Below, piece by piece: positions 1 through 7,511 of a stretch of DNA of 13,613 nucleotides. Origin of the DNA: an archaeon. GTDB taxonomy: Archaea; Asgardarchaeota; Hermodarchaeia; Hermodarchaeales; Hermodarchaeaceae. A program made the translations under genes and the position numbers. The notes below the pieces were generated by a model that saw nothing but the letters and a program-made list of their open reading frames with translations, searched no databases and was not told where the DNA came from. How positions within the stretch are numbered: position 1 is the first letter of the stretch; each line of letters opens with the position of its first letter. The stretch spans positions 1-13,613 of the forward strand of contig JABXGY010000435.1 of assembly GCA_016550395.1 (NCBI GenBank), given 5' to 3'.

Positions 1-76
1 AATTGCACATATGTCTTCGAAATGCATGAGAATTGCACATAACTCCCTGAAATTCTAACGTTATATAGAAAAAGAA
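1..76 (+). repeat. Intergenic repeat copy R1 (left-truncated by window edge)
   Basis: This is the right part of the dispersed intergenic repeat; its block A lies outside the window. Block B is seen at 1-22 with the GTCTTCG core at 13-19, and block C at 36-54, starting 17 nt after the core as in other copies. Block C matches copy R7 at about 15 of 18 aligned positions. The tail is shorter than in other copies; TTATATAGAAAAAG near 61-74 may correspond to the TTATGGATAAAAAG tail of R4. It ends about 5 nt from the stop codon of the minus-strand gene to its right. The end position is approximate. Confidence 0.7.
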
Positions 77-80
77 TTTT

Positions 81-707
81 TTACGCAAGTAAAAAGTTTA
101 GTACGATGTGCACAATCAATACGATGTATAATCCACTTATGAGACTCACGTGGAGCATCCTGTTAGTATGAGGTTGAAGCTTTTTTCCGCCTTTCAATGT
201 AATGAGATTATATCTGAACAAATATCCAGTGGCAACTAGAATAGCGACGATAATATAGAGCGCTACTCCACCACCTAGATCAGGATAAAATTGGAGTGGG
301 CGACTAAGTTGTCCAGCCAAATGGATGGACACTAATAAGAAAGCAGTCGTAAAACCGAATATATGGAGGTTTATCAGAATTTTATAGCGCTTGGGGAAAC
401 GACGTTTCAGTATATAATATAATGGTGCGAACACCAGGATAAAAGAAGACCCTATAATCCCCATCCAGTGAGAAAAGCGATATGGGCCAAGGAAAAATCC
501 TGTATCAACAAAATCAAGTAGAATTAGTATGGTAATGATGATGATCGTGATGAGATAAAATGTTTCTACTAAAAAGGATGTGTTTCTCAGTAAATTTTGT
601 TTTTTCTCAGTGTTTGGAGATTGCGTCATCGACCATAGTAGTAATAAAGTTAATTTAAATATTGTGAGAAAACCAGACGCAGTGACCAACCCTCCTTTCT
701 TCGCCAC
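81..707 (-). CDS. Small multi-helix membrane protein, probable di-heme cytochrome b / ferric-reductase-like
   Basis: This is a 208-residue integral membrane protein. Hydrophobic helices are visible at about residues 48-65, 82-99, 111-131, 146-164 and 185-207. Two helices each carry a His pair with exactly 13 residues between: H115/H129 and H186/H200. H-X13-H in two neighbouring helices is the classic axial-ligand pattern for two stacked b hemes in cytochrome b and ferric reductase/NOX-type proteins. From this I infer electron transfer across the membrane; no flavin or NAD domain is present, so a partner would be needed. H80 and H180 are further possible ligands or quinone-site residues. The start is unsure: GTG at 707 overlaps by one base the stop of the upstream zinc-ribbon remnant, while ATG at residue 27 would remove a short hydrophobic stretch; neither has a clear Shine-Dalgarno. 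The family is not recognised beyond this architecture. Confidence 0.75.
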   Translation of the reverse strand: MAKKGGLVTASGFLTIFKLTLLLLWSMTQSPNTEKKQNLLRNTSFLVETFYLITIIIITILILLDFVDTGFFLGPYRFSHWMGIIGSSFILVFAPLYYILKRRFPKRYKILINLHIFGFTTAFLLVSIHLAGQLSRPLQFYPDLGGGVALYIIVAILVATGYLFRYNLITLKGGKKLQPHTNRMLHVSLISGLYIVLIVHIVLNFLLA

Positions 708-708
708 T

Positions 709-806
709 AGTTGCTTCTATAGCTCTGATAGTTTCCACAATTAGCACAATTCTGTTTTTTAGTTTGGGTAGCCTCAGTATTATGCCCGGTATAGAAACCA
801 CAATTG
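709..806 (-). pseudogene. Remnant of a zinc-ribbon protein C-terminus
   Basis: On the minus strand an open stretch of about 33 codons reads INCGFYTGH, then 10 residues, then NCANCGNYQSYRSN and a TAG stop whose last base (707) is the first base of the GTG of the downstream membrane gene. NCANCGNY is a typical second knuckle of a short zinc ribbon. The first knuckle has only its second Cys, and reading upstream hits a stop inside repeat copy R2 with no ATG, GTG or TTG in between. I infer that an upstream gene, once coupled to the cytochrome-like gene, lost its 5' part at the repeat boundary. It could instead be a chance Cys-rich reading. Confidence 0.35.
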
Positions 807-950
807 ATAATACGATTCTTATGCTATTTCAAGCGAATATGTCTTCGATACTATGCTAATGTGGCATATACTATCCAGAAAAAAACCACGTATACTAGAC
901 ATAACTCTTCAGATTGCATTAGATCTGATCTGTGTACCCTGGATGTCATC
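806..950 (+). repeat. Intergenic repeat copy R2 (diverged block A)
   Basis: The GTCTTCG core is at 841-847 and a strong block C at 863-883 (GGCATATACTATCCAGAAAA), starting 16 nt after the core. Block C is closest to that of R6. Block A is degenerate: the stretch near 813-833 (ATTCTTATGCTATTTCAAG) aligns with the TTCACATCATTTTCTAAG part of intact copies, but the leading GTGAAAC is not recognisable unless a GAAACCAC at 795 represents it with an insertion. The tail contains TTAGATCTGAT and CTGGATG, resembling the R6 tail. Together with the zinc-ribbon remnant it fills the 295-base gap between the two minus-strand genes; the short open frame at 804-992 is not a credible gene. Confidence 0.6.
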
Positions 951-1002
951 GCTTGTGATATTCTTCCTGCCTTTGTACCAATACTATCGTAGGTAGATTG
1001 AG

Positions 1003-1776
1003 TCAGCTTTGTTCACTCATCAGGAACAGGATATTGGAATCGATAATGTCTGGTTTGGATAGTGCCCCATGACCTGGGAGAATCCACTCAATATCAAGTT
1101 CCTTCAATCGTTGTAAGTTTTTAATCCACGTCTTGATATTGATAGAGTCTGGACGAACATACGGGTCCATTCCCTCTAGAATTGCATCACCTGCAAAGAG
1201 GACTTTGGATTTTGGATGATACACCGCAATATCTCCCGGGGTGTGACCTGGAATTGACAGAAGTTGAATTTCATCGCCTAGGTTAAGCGTGGTATCGCGT
1301 ATGATGGTTTGATCTGGTCTGCTCAATATCACATCTCCCAGAACATCGTTAGGGTGAAACTGTTTTCTGACTCGTTTTGCAATAGGGTTCTTAGAAAGAT
1401 CATGCCATGAGCGTATGATCTCCGCAGTATGTTCATGAGCGATTACAGTAGCACCCTGCTTTCTGATTTCGTTCATTCCAAAACAATGGTCTGTGTCTTT
1501 GTGAGTGAGAATAAGATACAGATCTTCTGTACCGTTCATTCGTTTCTTTGCAAAATTCCACAAGTAGGCTCCAGAATATGCGGACATTCCTGAATCAATG
1601 AAAATGACGGAGTTAGGAGTGTGGATGATTCCAGCATTGACACCAATTTTTGCGAAGAAGTGAACAAGTTTGGTAACAACGAAAACACCAGGAGCGATTT
1701 CCTGAATCTGAGGGTTGCCTAATCCATGGTGAGTCATATGCTCTTTGCTCTCTCGAGGGTTGACTTTTTGACTCAT
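1003..1776 (-). CDS. MBL-fold metallo-hydrolase
   Basis: This 257-residue protein has the full metallo-beta-lactamase fold signature: VIFIDSG (D61), the metal motif LTHKDTDHCFG (H92, D94, D96, H97), IPGHTPG (H178), LFAGD (D197) and LPGHG (H236). The canonical HxHxDH is here HxDxDH, a variant found in part of the superfamily that can change metal preference. The chemistry is probably hydrolysis of a thioester, ester or phosphoester; the substrate cannot be read from sequence. There is no signal peptide, so it is cytoplasmic. The first 20 residues (His/Lys rich) may be an extension, as an internal ATG at residue 14 is possible. It stands alone between repeat copies R2 and R3 and is divergent to the LLM gene. 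Function beyond the fold is unknown. Confidence 0.9.
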   Translation of the reverse strand: MSQKVNPRESKEHMTHHGLGNPQIQEIAPGVFVVTKLVHFFAKIGVNAGIIHTPNSVIFIDSGMSAYSGAYLWNFAKKRMNGTEDLYLILTHKDTDHCFGMNEIRKQGATVIAHEHTAEIIRSWHDLSKNPIAKRVRKQFHPNDVLGDVILSRPDQTIIRDTTLNLGDEIQLLSIPGHTPGDIAVYHPKSKVLFAGDAILEGMDPYVRPDSINIKTWIKNLQRLKELDIEWILPGHGALSKPDIIDSNILFLMSEQS

Positions 1777-1901
1777 TATCTCACAACCAGCGTCAAAGTA
1801 TTTTCATTCTAATCGGTGAAGGTTAAAAGATATTGGTCAGTAACACCCACTTTGAACATCTGAAATCAAGTGAATCTTCATTATCTGTCGTTTATAACTG
1901 C

Positions 1902-2045
1902 GTGAAACAAATCGTTCAGCTCATTTTATAAGAATTGCATATACGTCTTTGAATTCTGGATGACTCACACATAATTCCGTGAAAAAACCGTCTCTCATCA
2001 TTAAAATACGAAGCTCTCGTAATATCATTGGCTGGTTTTATGACT
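1902..2045 (+). repeat. Intergenic repeat copy R3
   Basis: Block A begins GTGAAACAAATCGTTCAG at 1902, the block B core is GTCTTTG at 1945-1951 (43 nt from block A), and block C is ACACATAATTCCGTGAAAA at 1967-1985 (16 nt after the core). The tail (TTAAAATACG ... ATCATTGGCTGGTTTTATG) aligns with the R4 tail (CTTAAAACGG ... GCATCTGGTTATGG). The ATG of the LLM gene lies inside this tail, so the gene starts at the very edge of the repeat. The copy sits in the divergent spacer between the MBL and LLM genes and may carry promoter elements for either, but no convincing TATA box is seen. Confidence 0.75.
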
Positions 2046-2969
2046 CAAGCCTCTCATCCGATTACCTTCGGTGTAATCACCACACAAAACGCCCCGTGGG
2101 ACACGCTGGTGAATCGGTGGAAATTCATCGAATCCGCTGGATTCGACAGTCTCTGGGTTGCCGATCATTTCACCGTCCCCTATCCCGCTTATGCTGACAT
2201 GCCTTTCTTTGAAGCCTGGACTACCCTCGCTGCCATGGCGGCCCAGACTTCGCGCATTCGCATCGGCACCCTGGTCACCGCCATTACCTGGCGCAACCCC
2301 GCCTGGCTCGCCCGCCAAGCCCTGACTATCGACCACCTCTCCAACGGACGATTAGAACTCGGCCTTGGCACCGGGAGTTCCACCGACATCGGCGTCACCA
2401 TGACCGGGCTTGATCCCTGGCCCCGCAAGGAACGATTCGAACGGTTCCGCGAATACCTCGAAATCGTCGACACTCTGCTCCGCCAGCCCACCACCACCTA
2501 TCACGGCCAATACTACCAGATTGAGAAAGCCCAGATGCACCCGCGACCCCTTCAACAGCCCCGCCCCCCCATCACCATCGGCGCCTATGGACCCCGCATG
2601 CTCAAACTCACCGCACGCTATGCGGACATGTGGAACTGTATTGGTGGCGTCACCGACGACGCCATCGCCGAATTGACCCGACGAAACCAACAAATCGACG
2701 CCCACTGCAACACCATCGGACGCGACCCCCACGCCATCCGCCGATCCTATGTCCTCTGCGACCCCACCGAGCTCCGAGATTTAGGACCGATTTCAATCTA
2801 CGACTCCGTCGAAGCCTTCCAGAACTCCGTGGACATATGTCTTAACGCCGGCATCACAACGATCATCCTTGCGTATCCCTTTGTCGACGACCAAATCCCT
2901 ATGTTTGAAAAAATCGCCACCAAAGCCATCCCCGAAATAAGAAAACAGCATAAACAGAAGGCGAAATGA
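2040..2969 (+). CDS. LLM-class (bacterial luciferase-like) F420/flavin-dependent oxidoreductase
   Basis: This 309-residue protein has typical luciferase-like monooxygenase (LLM) features: FGVITTQNAPW at the first beta strand, FDSLWVADHF near residues 35-45, IRIGTLVTAITWRNPAWLARQALTID-type cofactor region with SNGRLELGLGTGSS near residues 100-115, ERFERFREYLEIV, and PRPLQQPRPPITIGAYGPRMLKL. The family uses F420 or reduced FMN as hydride carrier; F420 is more likely in an archaeon. The substrate is unknown. ATG at 2040 is chosen over the TTG at 2028, which lies in repeat R3; there is no Shine-Dalgarno, so it may be leaderless. Its stop overlaps the start of the 56-residue Cys protein (ATGA). 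Base composition is clearly alien: one line counted by hand (2641-2700) is 35/60 GC with strong C-ending codons, against 23/60 in a NosD line (4021-4080). Recent transfer, perhaps from bacteria, is likely. Confidence 0.9.
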   Translation: MTQASHPITFGVITTQNAPWDTLVNRWKFIESAGFDSLWVADHFTVPYPAYADMPFFEAWTTLAAMAAQTSRIRIGTLVTAITWRNPAWLARQALTIDHLSNGRLELGLGTGSSTDIGVTMTGLDPWPRKERFERFREYLEIVDTLLRQPTTTYHGQYYQIEKAQMHPRPLQQPRPPITIGAYGPRMLKLTARYADMWNCIGGVTDDAIAELTRRNQQIDAHCNTIGRDPHAIRRSYVLCDPTELRDLGPISIYDSVEAFQNSVDICLNAGITTIILAYPFVDDQIPMFEKIATKAIPEIRKQHKQKAK

Positions 2970-3136
2970 TTAACCCACGATGTGAAACCCCAGTTCGCAT
3001 CACATGCGAGTCTGGCGTGAATGCTGATTTTGTGGTGTTTAGAAAAAAGCCCTACACAGAATGCTCAATTTGTATTGACGTTTGCCCTATCGGGAAGCCT
3101 CTCAAGGCTAAAATGCGTTTTCAATCAGATACTTAA
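2966..3136 (+). CDS. Small Cys-rich (zinc or Fe-S) protein, 56 residues
   Basis: The ATG at 2966 overlaps the TGA of the LLM gene (ATGA), a standard translational-coupling arrangement. The product starts MINPRCETPVRITCESG and contains CSICIDVCPIGKPLK. Cysteines at 6, 14, 33, 36 and 40 include a C-x2-C-x3-C-P spacing that resembles part of a ferredoxin cluster loop, though a full four-Cys CxxCxxCxxxCP motif is absent; zinc binding is equally possible. It could be a partner or electron donor for the LLM enzyme, inferred only from coupling. Codon use is less GC-rich than the LLM gene. No family is recognised. It is the kind of small gene that automatic callers often miss. Confidence 0.65.
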   Translation: MINPRCETPVRITCESGVNADFVVFRKKPYTECSICIDVCPIGKPLKAKMRFQSDT

Positions 3137-3215
3137 ATTAAGGGGGGAGCAATCAAGGAAAATCAAAAAAAGATTCGAACATACTTGAATAACACAAGGA
3201 TGGGAGAGCTATCAT

Positions 3216-5782
3216 ATGCCACGAACCTGGAAGAAATCCTTCATCCTCTTCGTGATAATCCTCATCCTTCTTCCTTTATGGAGGGTCGTAATCCCACGTT
3301 ATGCGCCAAGCAGCGCCACTCGCGCTCCCAACTCCATTTACACGAATTTTGTCGGGGTGTTACCTCATAATCTCGCAGATCTTAATGAATCTTGGAACCG
3401 TTACCGAAGAGCTAATTGGACAGAGGGATGGGAGGTAAATACCCCCCAAGTATCCCGTGGGCCTACAACATACACACGCTCAATTGAGGATCTGAATCGA
3501 ATCACCGATCTGGTGTCTTCACATCAAACAAACGCTTATCCGAACCGGGTCAGACCCCCCACTTCACTAACACCTCATGGTCCAATCATAATTCAATCTG
3601 ATGCAGATTTTGCAAGTCAAGGATGGCCTGGTAACGGCACGCAAGCGAATCCATACCACATTGCCAATTTGCACATAACAGTGGCGGGAACCTGTGTTCA
3701 GATCAATAATACGCAGGCTCATTTTGTTATCTCAAATTGTTGGGTAGAAAGAGATTCTAGTCCAGAGGTTGCTATTGGTATCATACTAACCAATGTTACA
3801 AATGGGTTCATAGCCAATACAACTTTCACTCGTCTTGATTCTGGTGTCATTATACGCTCCTCAGAAGCGAATGAGCTATTGAACAATTCCTGCTCCAATA
3901 CAGAGACCGGATTTATGGTATTTTCTTCAAATACCACTAATCTCATCAACAACACCTGCATTGATACTGAGGAAGGAATCTATGTCCGTGAATCAAACGC
4001 CCTTAGGATATACAACAACACCTGCTTAAACTCAGATTTCGGCATTTTGGTATTCGATTCATCCTCTACACAGATTATCAACAACACAATCAAGAACAGC
4101 AGATTTTTTGGATGTGAGATCTACCCCGTCAATGACAACATTCTCGCTAATAACTCGCTAGTGTCCTGTGGCTTCTTTTTTGGTTCCTGGCTTGACATGA
4201 GGGGAGCCCCTTCAAGGGGTGGTGTAGGTAGTATTGTGGATGTGGAAGCCCAGATTACAGGGAATACGGTTAATCAACGGGCATTGATTCTTTGGTTATG
4301 GCGTGTAGGAGGAACGGTTCCGCTTGGAGGGGGTCAGGTCATTCTTCTCAATTGTAGCTACGTCACGGTCCACGACCAGAGTCTCACCGATGCTTCAATT
4401 GGTGTATTTCTTTGTTTTTCCACTCGATCATGGGTCTTCAATAATACCTGTACAGGTCACTCTGTGAACGGTATGCGAATTCAGAATTGCGATGGTATCA
4501 CTGTCAACAACAACCGATGCATGAATAACTCCAAATCAGGAATCACTATTGATCAAACCTTTAACACCATCTTAACAGAAAACATGTGTAACCACAACGC
4601 GGTGGGTTGCGGTATTTTCCTCTTTGAGTCCTATGACAATCAACTCCTTAGAAACATCTGTAACCACAATAGATATGGTATTAGCCTTTTGCATTCCTGG
4701 GGTACCGAACTCCTCAACAACACCTGCAACCACAATCAGGCTCAAATGATGTGGGGAGAAGGTATTGTGATTTTCGGAGATGCTAATCTCATAGGGGGAA
4801 TCTATGCAATGACAATACCGGGGCTGGAATCAATATAACTGGTAATGATAATAATGCATTAGAGAACACTTGCTCTAATAATTTGTATGGCATCGTTCTA
4901 GATAGCTCAATCTCTCAAGAAGGTACCACTTCAACAATTTCTAATAACCTCTGTGTTAACAATAGAATTGGGATTTATATCCAAAATTACAACCATGCAG
5001 ATTACGGCCAGGCAGAAATTGCCATCATTGACAACACTATGATCAGCTGTGGTCTTCTCATATATTGGGACGGTGGCCGTACAGTGGACTTCGAGATTAG
5101 TGGTAATACGGTGAATGGACGCCCACTAATTTTTTTCCAAAACCGAGAGAATAGTTGGGTTCCGTCGGGGGCGGGTCAAATCATCTTATTCAATTGCCGA
5201 GGAATCACGGTGAGGGGACAAACCCTTAGGAACTGTTCAACTGGTCTCCTCGTATATAATACGAGCCACTCTCTCTTCGTTGATAACATTCTGGGAGATA
5301 ATGCAATACATGGCATTCAGGTTCATAATTCCCACAACAACCATTTCACACGAAACCTCTTCACAAACAACGACTCTTATGGCATCTATCTTCATGGGAA
5401 TTGTCGAAACAACAGCTTAGATTGGAATATCTTCATTGGTAACGCCAATCATAATGCGTGTGATCAAGGTCCAAACTTTCAAAGCCCCGGTGCGAATATC
5501 TTTGATTGTAACTATTGGGCAAATTATACCGGCTATGATCTAAATTGGGATAGTTATGGGGATATTCCCTACAATGTTACAGGAAATGCTGATAACCGTG
5601 ACCTTCACCCGCTAATGACCCCCTTTGCCGCCATATTAGGGCATTGGCAAAAGCCATTATTTTTCCTACTCGAAGGATACGCAATTTTAATCATTGTGAT
5701 AGTCGTTGTCATCCTGGTACGAATGCAATTAAGACGCCTAACTCCTTCTTCCACCAGTAATCATCGCTCAACGGGGAAGTAA
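3216..5782 (+). CDS. NosD-like right-handed beta-helix surface protein, disrupted by a one-base frameshift
   Basis: Two adjacent open frames (3216-4838 and about 4840-5782) are one gene. Adding one G to the G5 tract at 4794-4798 restores the reading DANLIGGNLCNDNTGAGIN and joins them into 855 codons. The protein has an N-terminal signal anchor (about residues 8-27), an entry domain with SDADFASQGWPGNGTQANPY common to archaeal NosD-like proteins, then many parallel beta-helix rungs of N-N-T-C..N..GI type. A block around residue 349 (ITGNTVNQRAL ... GQVILLNC) is repeated around residue 629 (ISGNTVNGRPL ... GQIILFNC), an internal duplication. Near the end are NYWANYTGYD and GNADNRDLHPLM, typical of NosD C-termini, then a membrane helix (about 812-835) and a basic tail. 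It is probably anchored outside the cell and rich in N-x-S/T sequons. Start: ATG 3216 with GGGAG 9 nt upstream. The frameshift may be real, phase-variable or an assembly error. Confidence 0.85.
4794..4798 (+). other. Frameshift site in a G5 homopolymer within the NosD-like gene
   Basis: Upstream frame reads ANLIGGIYAMTIPGLESI and stops at 4838; the frame two positions away reads NLCNDNTGAGINITGND directly across the same bases and continues the beta-helix repeat to 5782. One extra G would restore continuity. A homopolymer is a usual place both for sequencing error and for slipped-strand variation. Confidence 0.8.
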
Positions 5783-5972
5783 AAGAAGGAATGAATAGCC
5801 ATTATATTCAATTTACTCGAATCGTGTTCTCCTTCTTACCAAGATACCAATGGTCAAGGTACCCATAGCAACTAGCAGAATGGCTCTCTAGGAAAATCCC
5901 TTTGCAGAAAATTAAATCAGATCTTCGGCAAAGTATGTCTAATTCAAACCACACTCCAACAAAGAGAATGAT
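5783..5972. other. Spacer after the NosD-like gene; no gene seen
   Basis: This 190-base stretch between the NosD-like stop and repeat R4 has no credible reading frame. AAGAAGGA at 5783-5790 and TCCTTCTT at 5830-5837 form an 8-bp inverted repeat with a 39-nt loop, which might act at the 3' end of the transcript, but there is no T tract right after it. The remainder looks unremarkable. Confidence 0.4.
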
Positions 5973-6123
5973 GTGAAACAAACGCTTTCATTTCATTTGT
6001 TAGGATTTGAACATATACGACTTCGAACAAAAAAAGAATGGCTGATAACTATCAGAAAAGTCATTTACTTGAATCTTAAAACGGCTTCATCCGAATTTGA
6101 ATGCATCTGGTTATGGATAAAAA
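5973..6123 (+). repeat. Intergenic repeat copy R4
   Basis: Block A starts GTGAAACAAACGCTTTCA at 5973; block B core is GACTTCG at 6019-6025 (46 nt from block A); block C is GGCTGATAACTATCAGAAAA at 6040-6059 (15 nt after the core). The tail CTTAAAACGGCTTCATCCG ... ATGCATCTGGTTATGGATAAAAA aligns over its length with R6 (CTTAAAGGCTGAATAGTCGG ... CGGATTATGGATAC), which sets the unit at about 150 bp. An open frame of 102 codons begins on this GTG, but it covers the repeat and then the antisense of the WG gene end, so I do not call it a gene. It lies between convergent genes. Confidence 0.8.
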
Positions 6124-6197
6124 GAAGGGTCCTGTGGAAAGTATCAAAGCAGTTGGTTGATGTCGTGCATCCCATCCATGAACATGAGCAGTGCATA

Positions 6198-7175
6198 CTA
6201 TGCAAGAGATGGTTGCCACACTATCTTTCCTGTTCTATTGATATACCCCCAGGTTTCATAAGCAACGCTTATCCGGGCTAATCCATTGTGAAATGGTTCC
6301 GCATCCAAAAATTGTGGTGAAATAACCCACTTTTCTTCTTTGTCAATATATCCCCATTTATTGTCTAATTTTACTGGAGCGAGTCCCTCTGCATACGATT
6401 TTGCATTATCATATCGTGGTTTAATGATGATCTCCCCTGTCTTGTCTATATAACCTGATTTTCCACTCACAGGAGCTTTATATTCCGTAACTTTACGCTC
6501 AAATATCGGTTTATCCTTATCAGATGCATCAAGTTTAGCGTAACCTGATTTGCTGCCTATATTTACAGCGGCTAATCCCTCAGAAAATGATTCAGCCCAA
6601 GAAAATTGGGCGGGGATTACCATTTCTCCTGTTGTATTTATGAACCCCCAGCTGTCACCTTGTTTCTTTGTGTTAACTGGTGCTAAACCTTCAAAAAACG
6701 ACTCAGCCCCCGTAAATTGGGGGTCTATGACCATTTTACCTGTTACATCAATGAACCCCCATTCACCGTGTACTATAGCACCAGCGAATCCCCAATCAGA
6801 AAAAAGGGTATTTACTGCAGCCAAACCCTCTGCAAAACATTTAGTATAGCTAAACTTCGGTTCAATGACCATTTTCCCTTTCAAATCGATGAATCCCCAT
6901 TTTCCCGATAAAACTGAACCAATCTGCACGGGTGCAAGGCCTTCTGAAAACGGGTCTGCTCCTGCAAATTGTGGTTCAATTACAAAATTCTCATTTTTGT
7001 CGATGAACCCCCATTTACTGGTCAAGATGTCCTCCCCGTATTGCACGGGAGCCAATCCCTGGGAAAATGCACGAGTCATTATATAAGTAGGTTTTATGGT
7101 AATTCTACCCGTTTTATCGATAAATCCTGCCTTTTTTCCTTTAGTTCTTATAGGAAACAGCGGTTCTTCAACCAT
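6198..7175 (-). CDS. WG-repeat protein
   Basis: This 325-residue protein is made almost wholly of WG (KWG) repeats. Eight cores of the type WGFID..G..VI.PQF..A..F.EGLA.V start near residues 16, 55, 93, 139, 176, 240, 274 and 309; a degenerate stretch (GSKSGYAKLDASDKDK) separates the fifth and sixth, and the last unit is truncated after WQPSLA. There is no signal peptide or membrane helix, so it is probably cytoplasmic, unlike the other repeat proteins here. WG repeats are thought to form beta-rich binding scaffolds; no partner is evident. The start ATG at 7175 follows a weak GGAATGA. It stands alone between repeat copies R4 and R5, convergent with the NosD-like gene. Specific function is unknown. 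Confidence 0.88.
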   Translation of the reverse strand: MVEEPLFPIRTKGKKAGFIDKTGRITIKPTYIMTRAFSQGLAPVQYGEDILTSKWGFIDKNENFVIEPQFAGADPFSEGLAPVQIGSVLSGKWGFIDLKGKMVIEPKFSYTKCFAEGLAAVNTLFSDWGFAGAIVHGEWGFIDVTGKMVIDPQFTGAESFFEGLAPVNTKKQGDSWGFINTTGEMVIPAQFSWAESFSEGLAAVNIGSKSGYAKLDASDKDKPIFERKVTEYKAPVSGKSGYIDKTGEIIIKPRYDNAKSYAEGLAPVKLDNKWGYIDKEEKWVISPQFLDAEPFHNGLARISVAYETWGYINRTGKIVWQPSLA

Positions 7176-7184
7176 AATTCATTC

Positions 7185-7290
7185 CACATCGTTCAGCTAA
7201 TTTCTTATCCCTAAGAGTTACTTGAATATATAAGACTACTAATAGAACGCGGGAAATCTAATCTCTAATCTTTAATCAATATCTGGATAT
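7185..7290 (+). repeat. Probable degenerate intergenic repeat copy R5
   Basis: CACATCGTTCAGCTAATTT at 7185-7203 matches CAAATCGTTCAGCTCATTT in R3 with two differences, and the following bases (CTTGAATATATAAGACTAC) and a later ATCTGGATAT loosely follow block B and the tail. The GTCTTCG core itself is not preserved. It lies 10 nt upstream of the WG gene start and only about 70 nt before the intact copy R6, with no gene between them. This is the weakest copy and the similarity could be partly chance. Confidence 0.4.
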
Positions 7291-7359
7291 CTTATGCTTT
7301 TTAGGATGTTCCATTTATTTTTTAAAAAATCCCGTAGTTATTATATTATAGTAGGCGAT

Positions 7360-7511
7360 GTGAAACAAACGCGTTCACATCATTTTCTAAGAATTGCAAT
7401 TACGTCTTCGAAAAAAAAGAAGAATGGCATATTATCATTAGAAAAATTGCTTCCTCTTACCTTAAAGGCTGAATAGTCGGTTAAATTAGATTACGCCCGG
7501 ATTATGGATAC
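7360..7511 (+). repeat. Intergenic repeat copy R6
   Basis: This is one of the two best-preserved copies. Block A GTGAAACAAACGCGTTCAC starts at 7360 and is identical with R7 through CATCATTTTCTAA. Block B core GTCTTCG is at 7404-7410 (44 nt), and block C GGCATATTATCATTAGAAAA at 7426-7445 (16 nt after the core). The tail ends CGGATTATGGATAC at 7511. The 10-mer TTATGGATAC recurs exactly at 7531-7540. GTGAA/TTCAC in block A can form a 5-bp stem with a 9-nt loop. The gap 7176-7613 between divergent genes thus holds R5, R6 and the leader of the next gene; the short open frame at 7294-7476 is repeat sequence and not a gene. Confidence 0.85.

Noticed and set aside
804..992. 62-codon open frame
   Set aside because: It covers repeat R2, has no Shine-Dalgarno and no protein-like composition.
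2025..2732. Several minus-strand open frames opposite the LLM gene
   Set aside because: They are GC-driven shadows of the LLM coding frame with low-complexity Gly/Val/Arg composition.
2976..3200. Possible further repeat copy (GATGTGAAACC at 2980 and GATTCGAACATA at 3172)
   Set aside because: The matches are short, the block spacing is wrong and the first lies inside the coupled 56-residue reading frame. Probably chance, though a degraded copy between the LLM and NosD-like genes is conceivable.
3185..3370. 61-codon plus-strand frame starting MNNTRMGEL
   Set aside because: It overlaps the signal-anchor start of the NosD-like gene in another frame and has no family features; its ATG region serves as leader for ATG 3216.
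5973..6281. 102-codon open frame starting on GTG, with a His/Cys-rich stretch (HPIHEHEQCILCKRW)
   Set aside because: Its first half is repeat R4, whose equivalents in R3 and R8 contain early stops, and its end is antisense to the WG gene. The His/Cys run is probably chance.
7294..7476. 60-codon open frame
   Set aside because: It runs through repeat R6; the shared peptide with the 5973 frame comes from the repeat DNA and is not kept in other copies.
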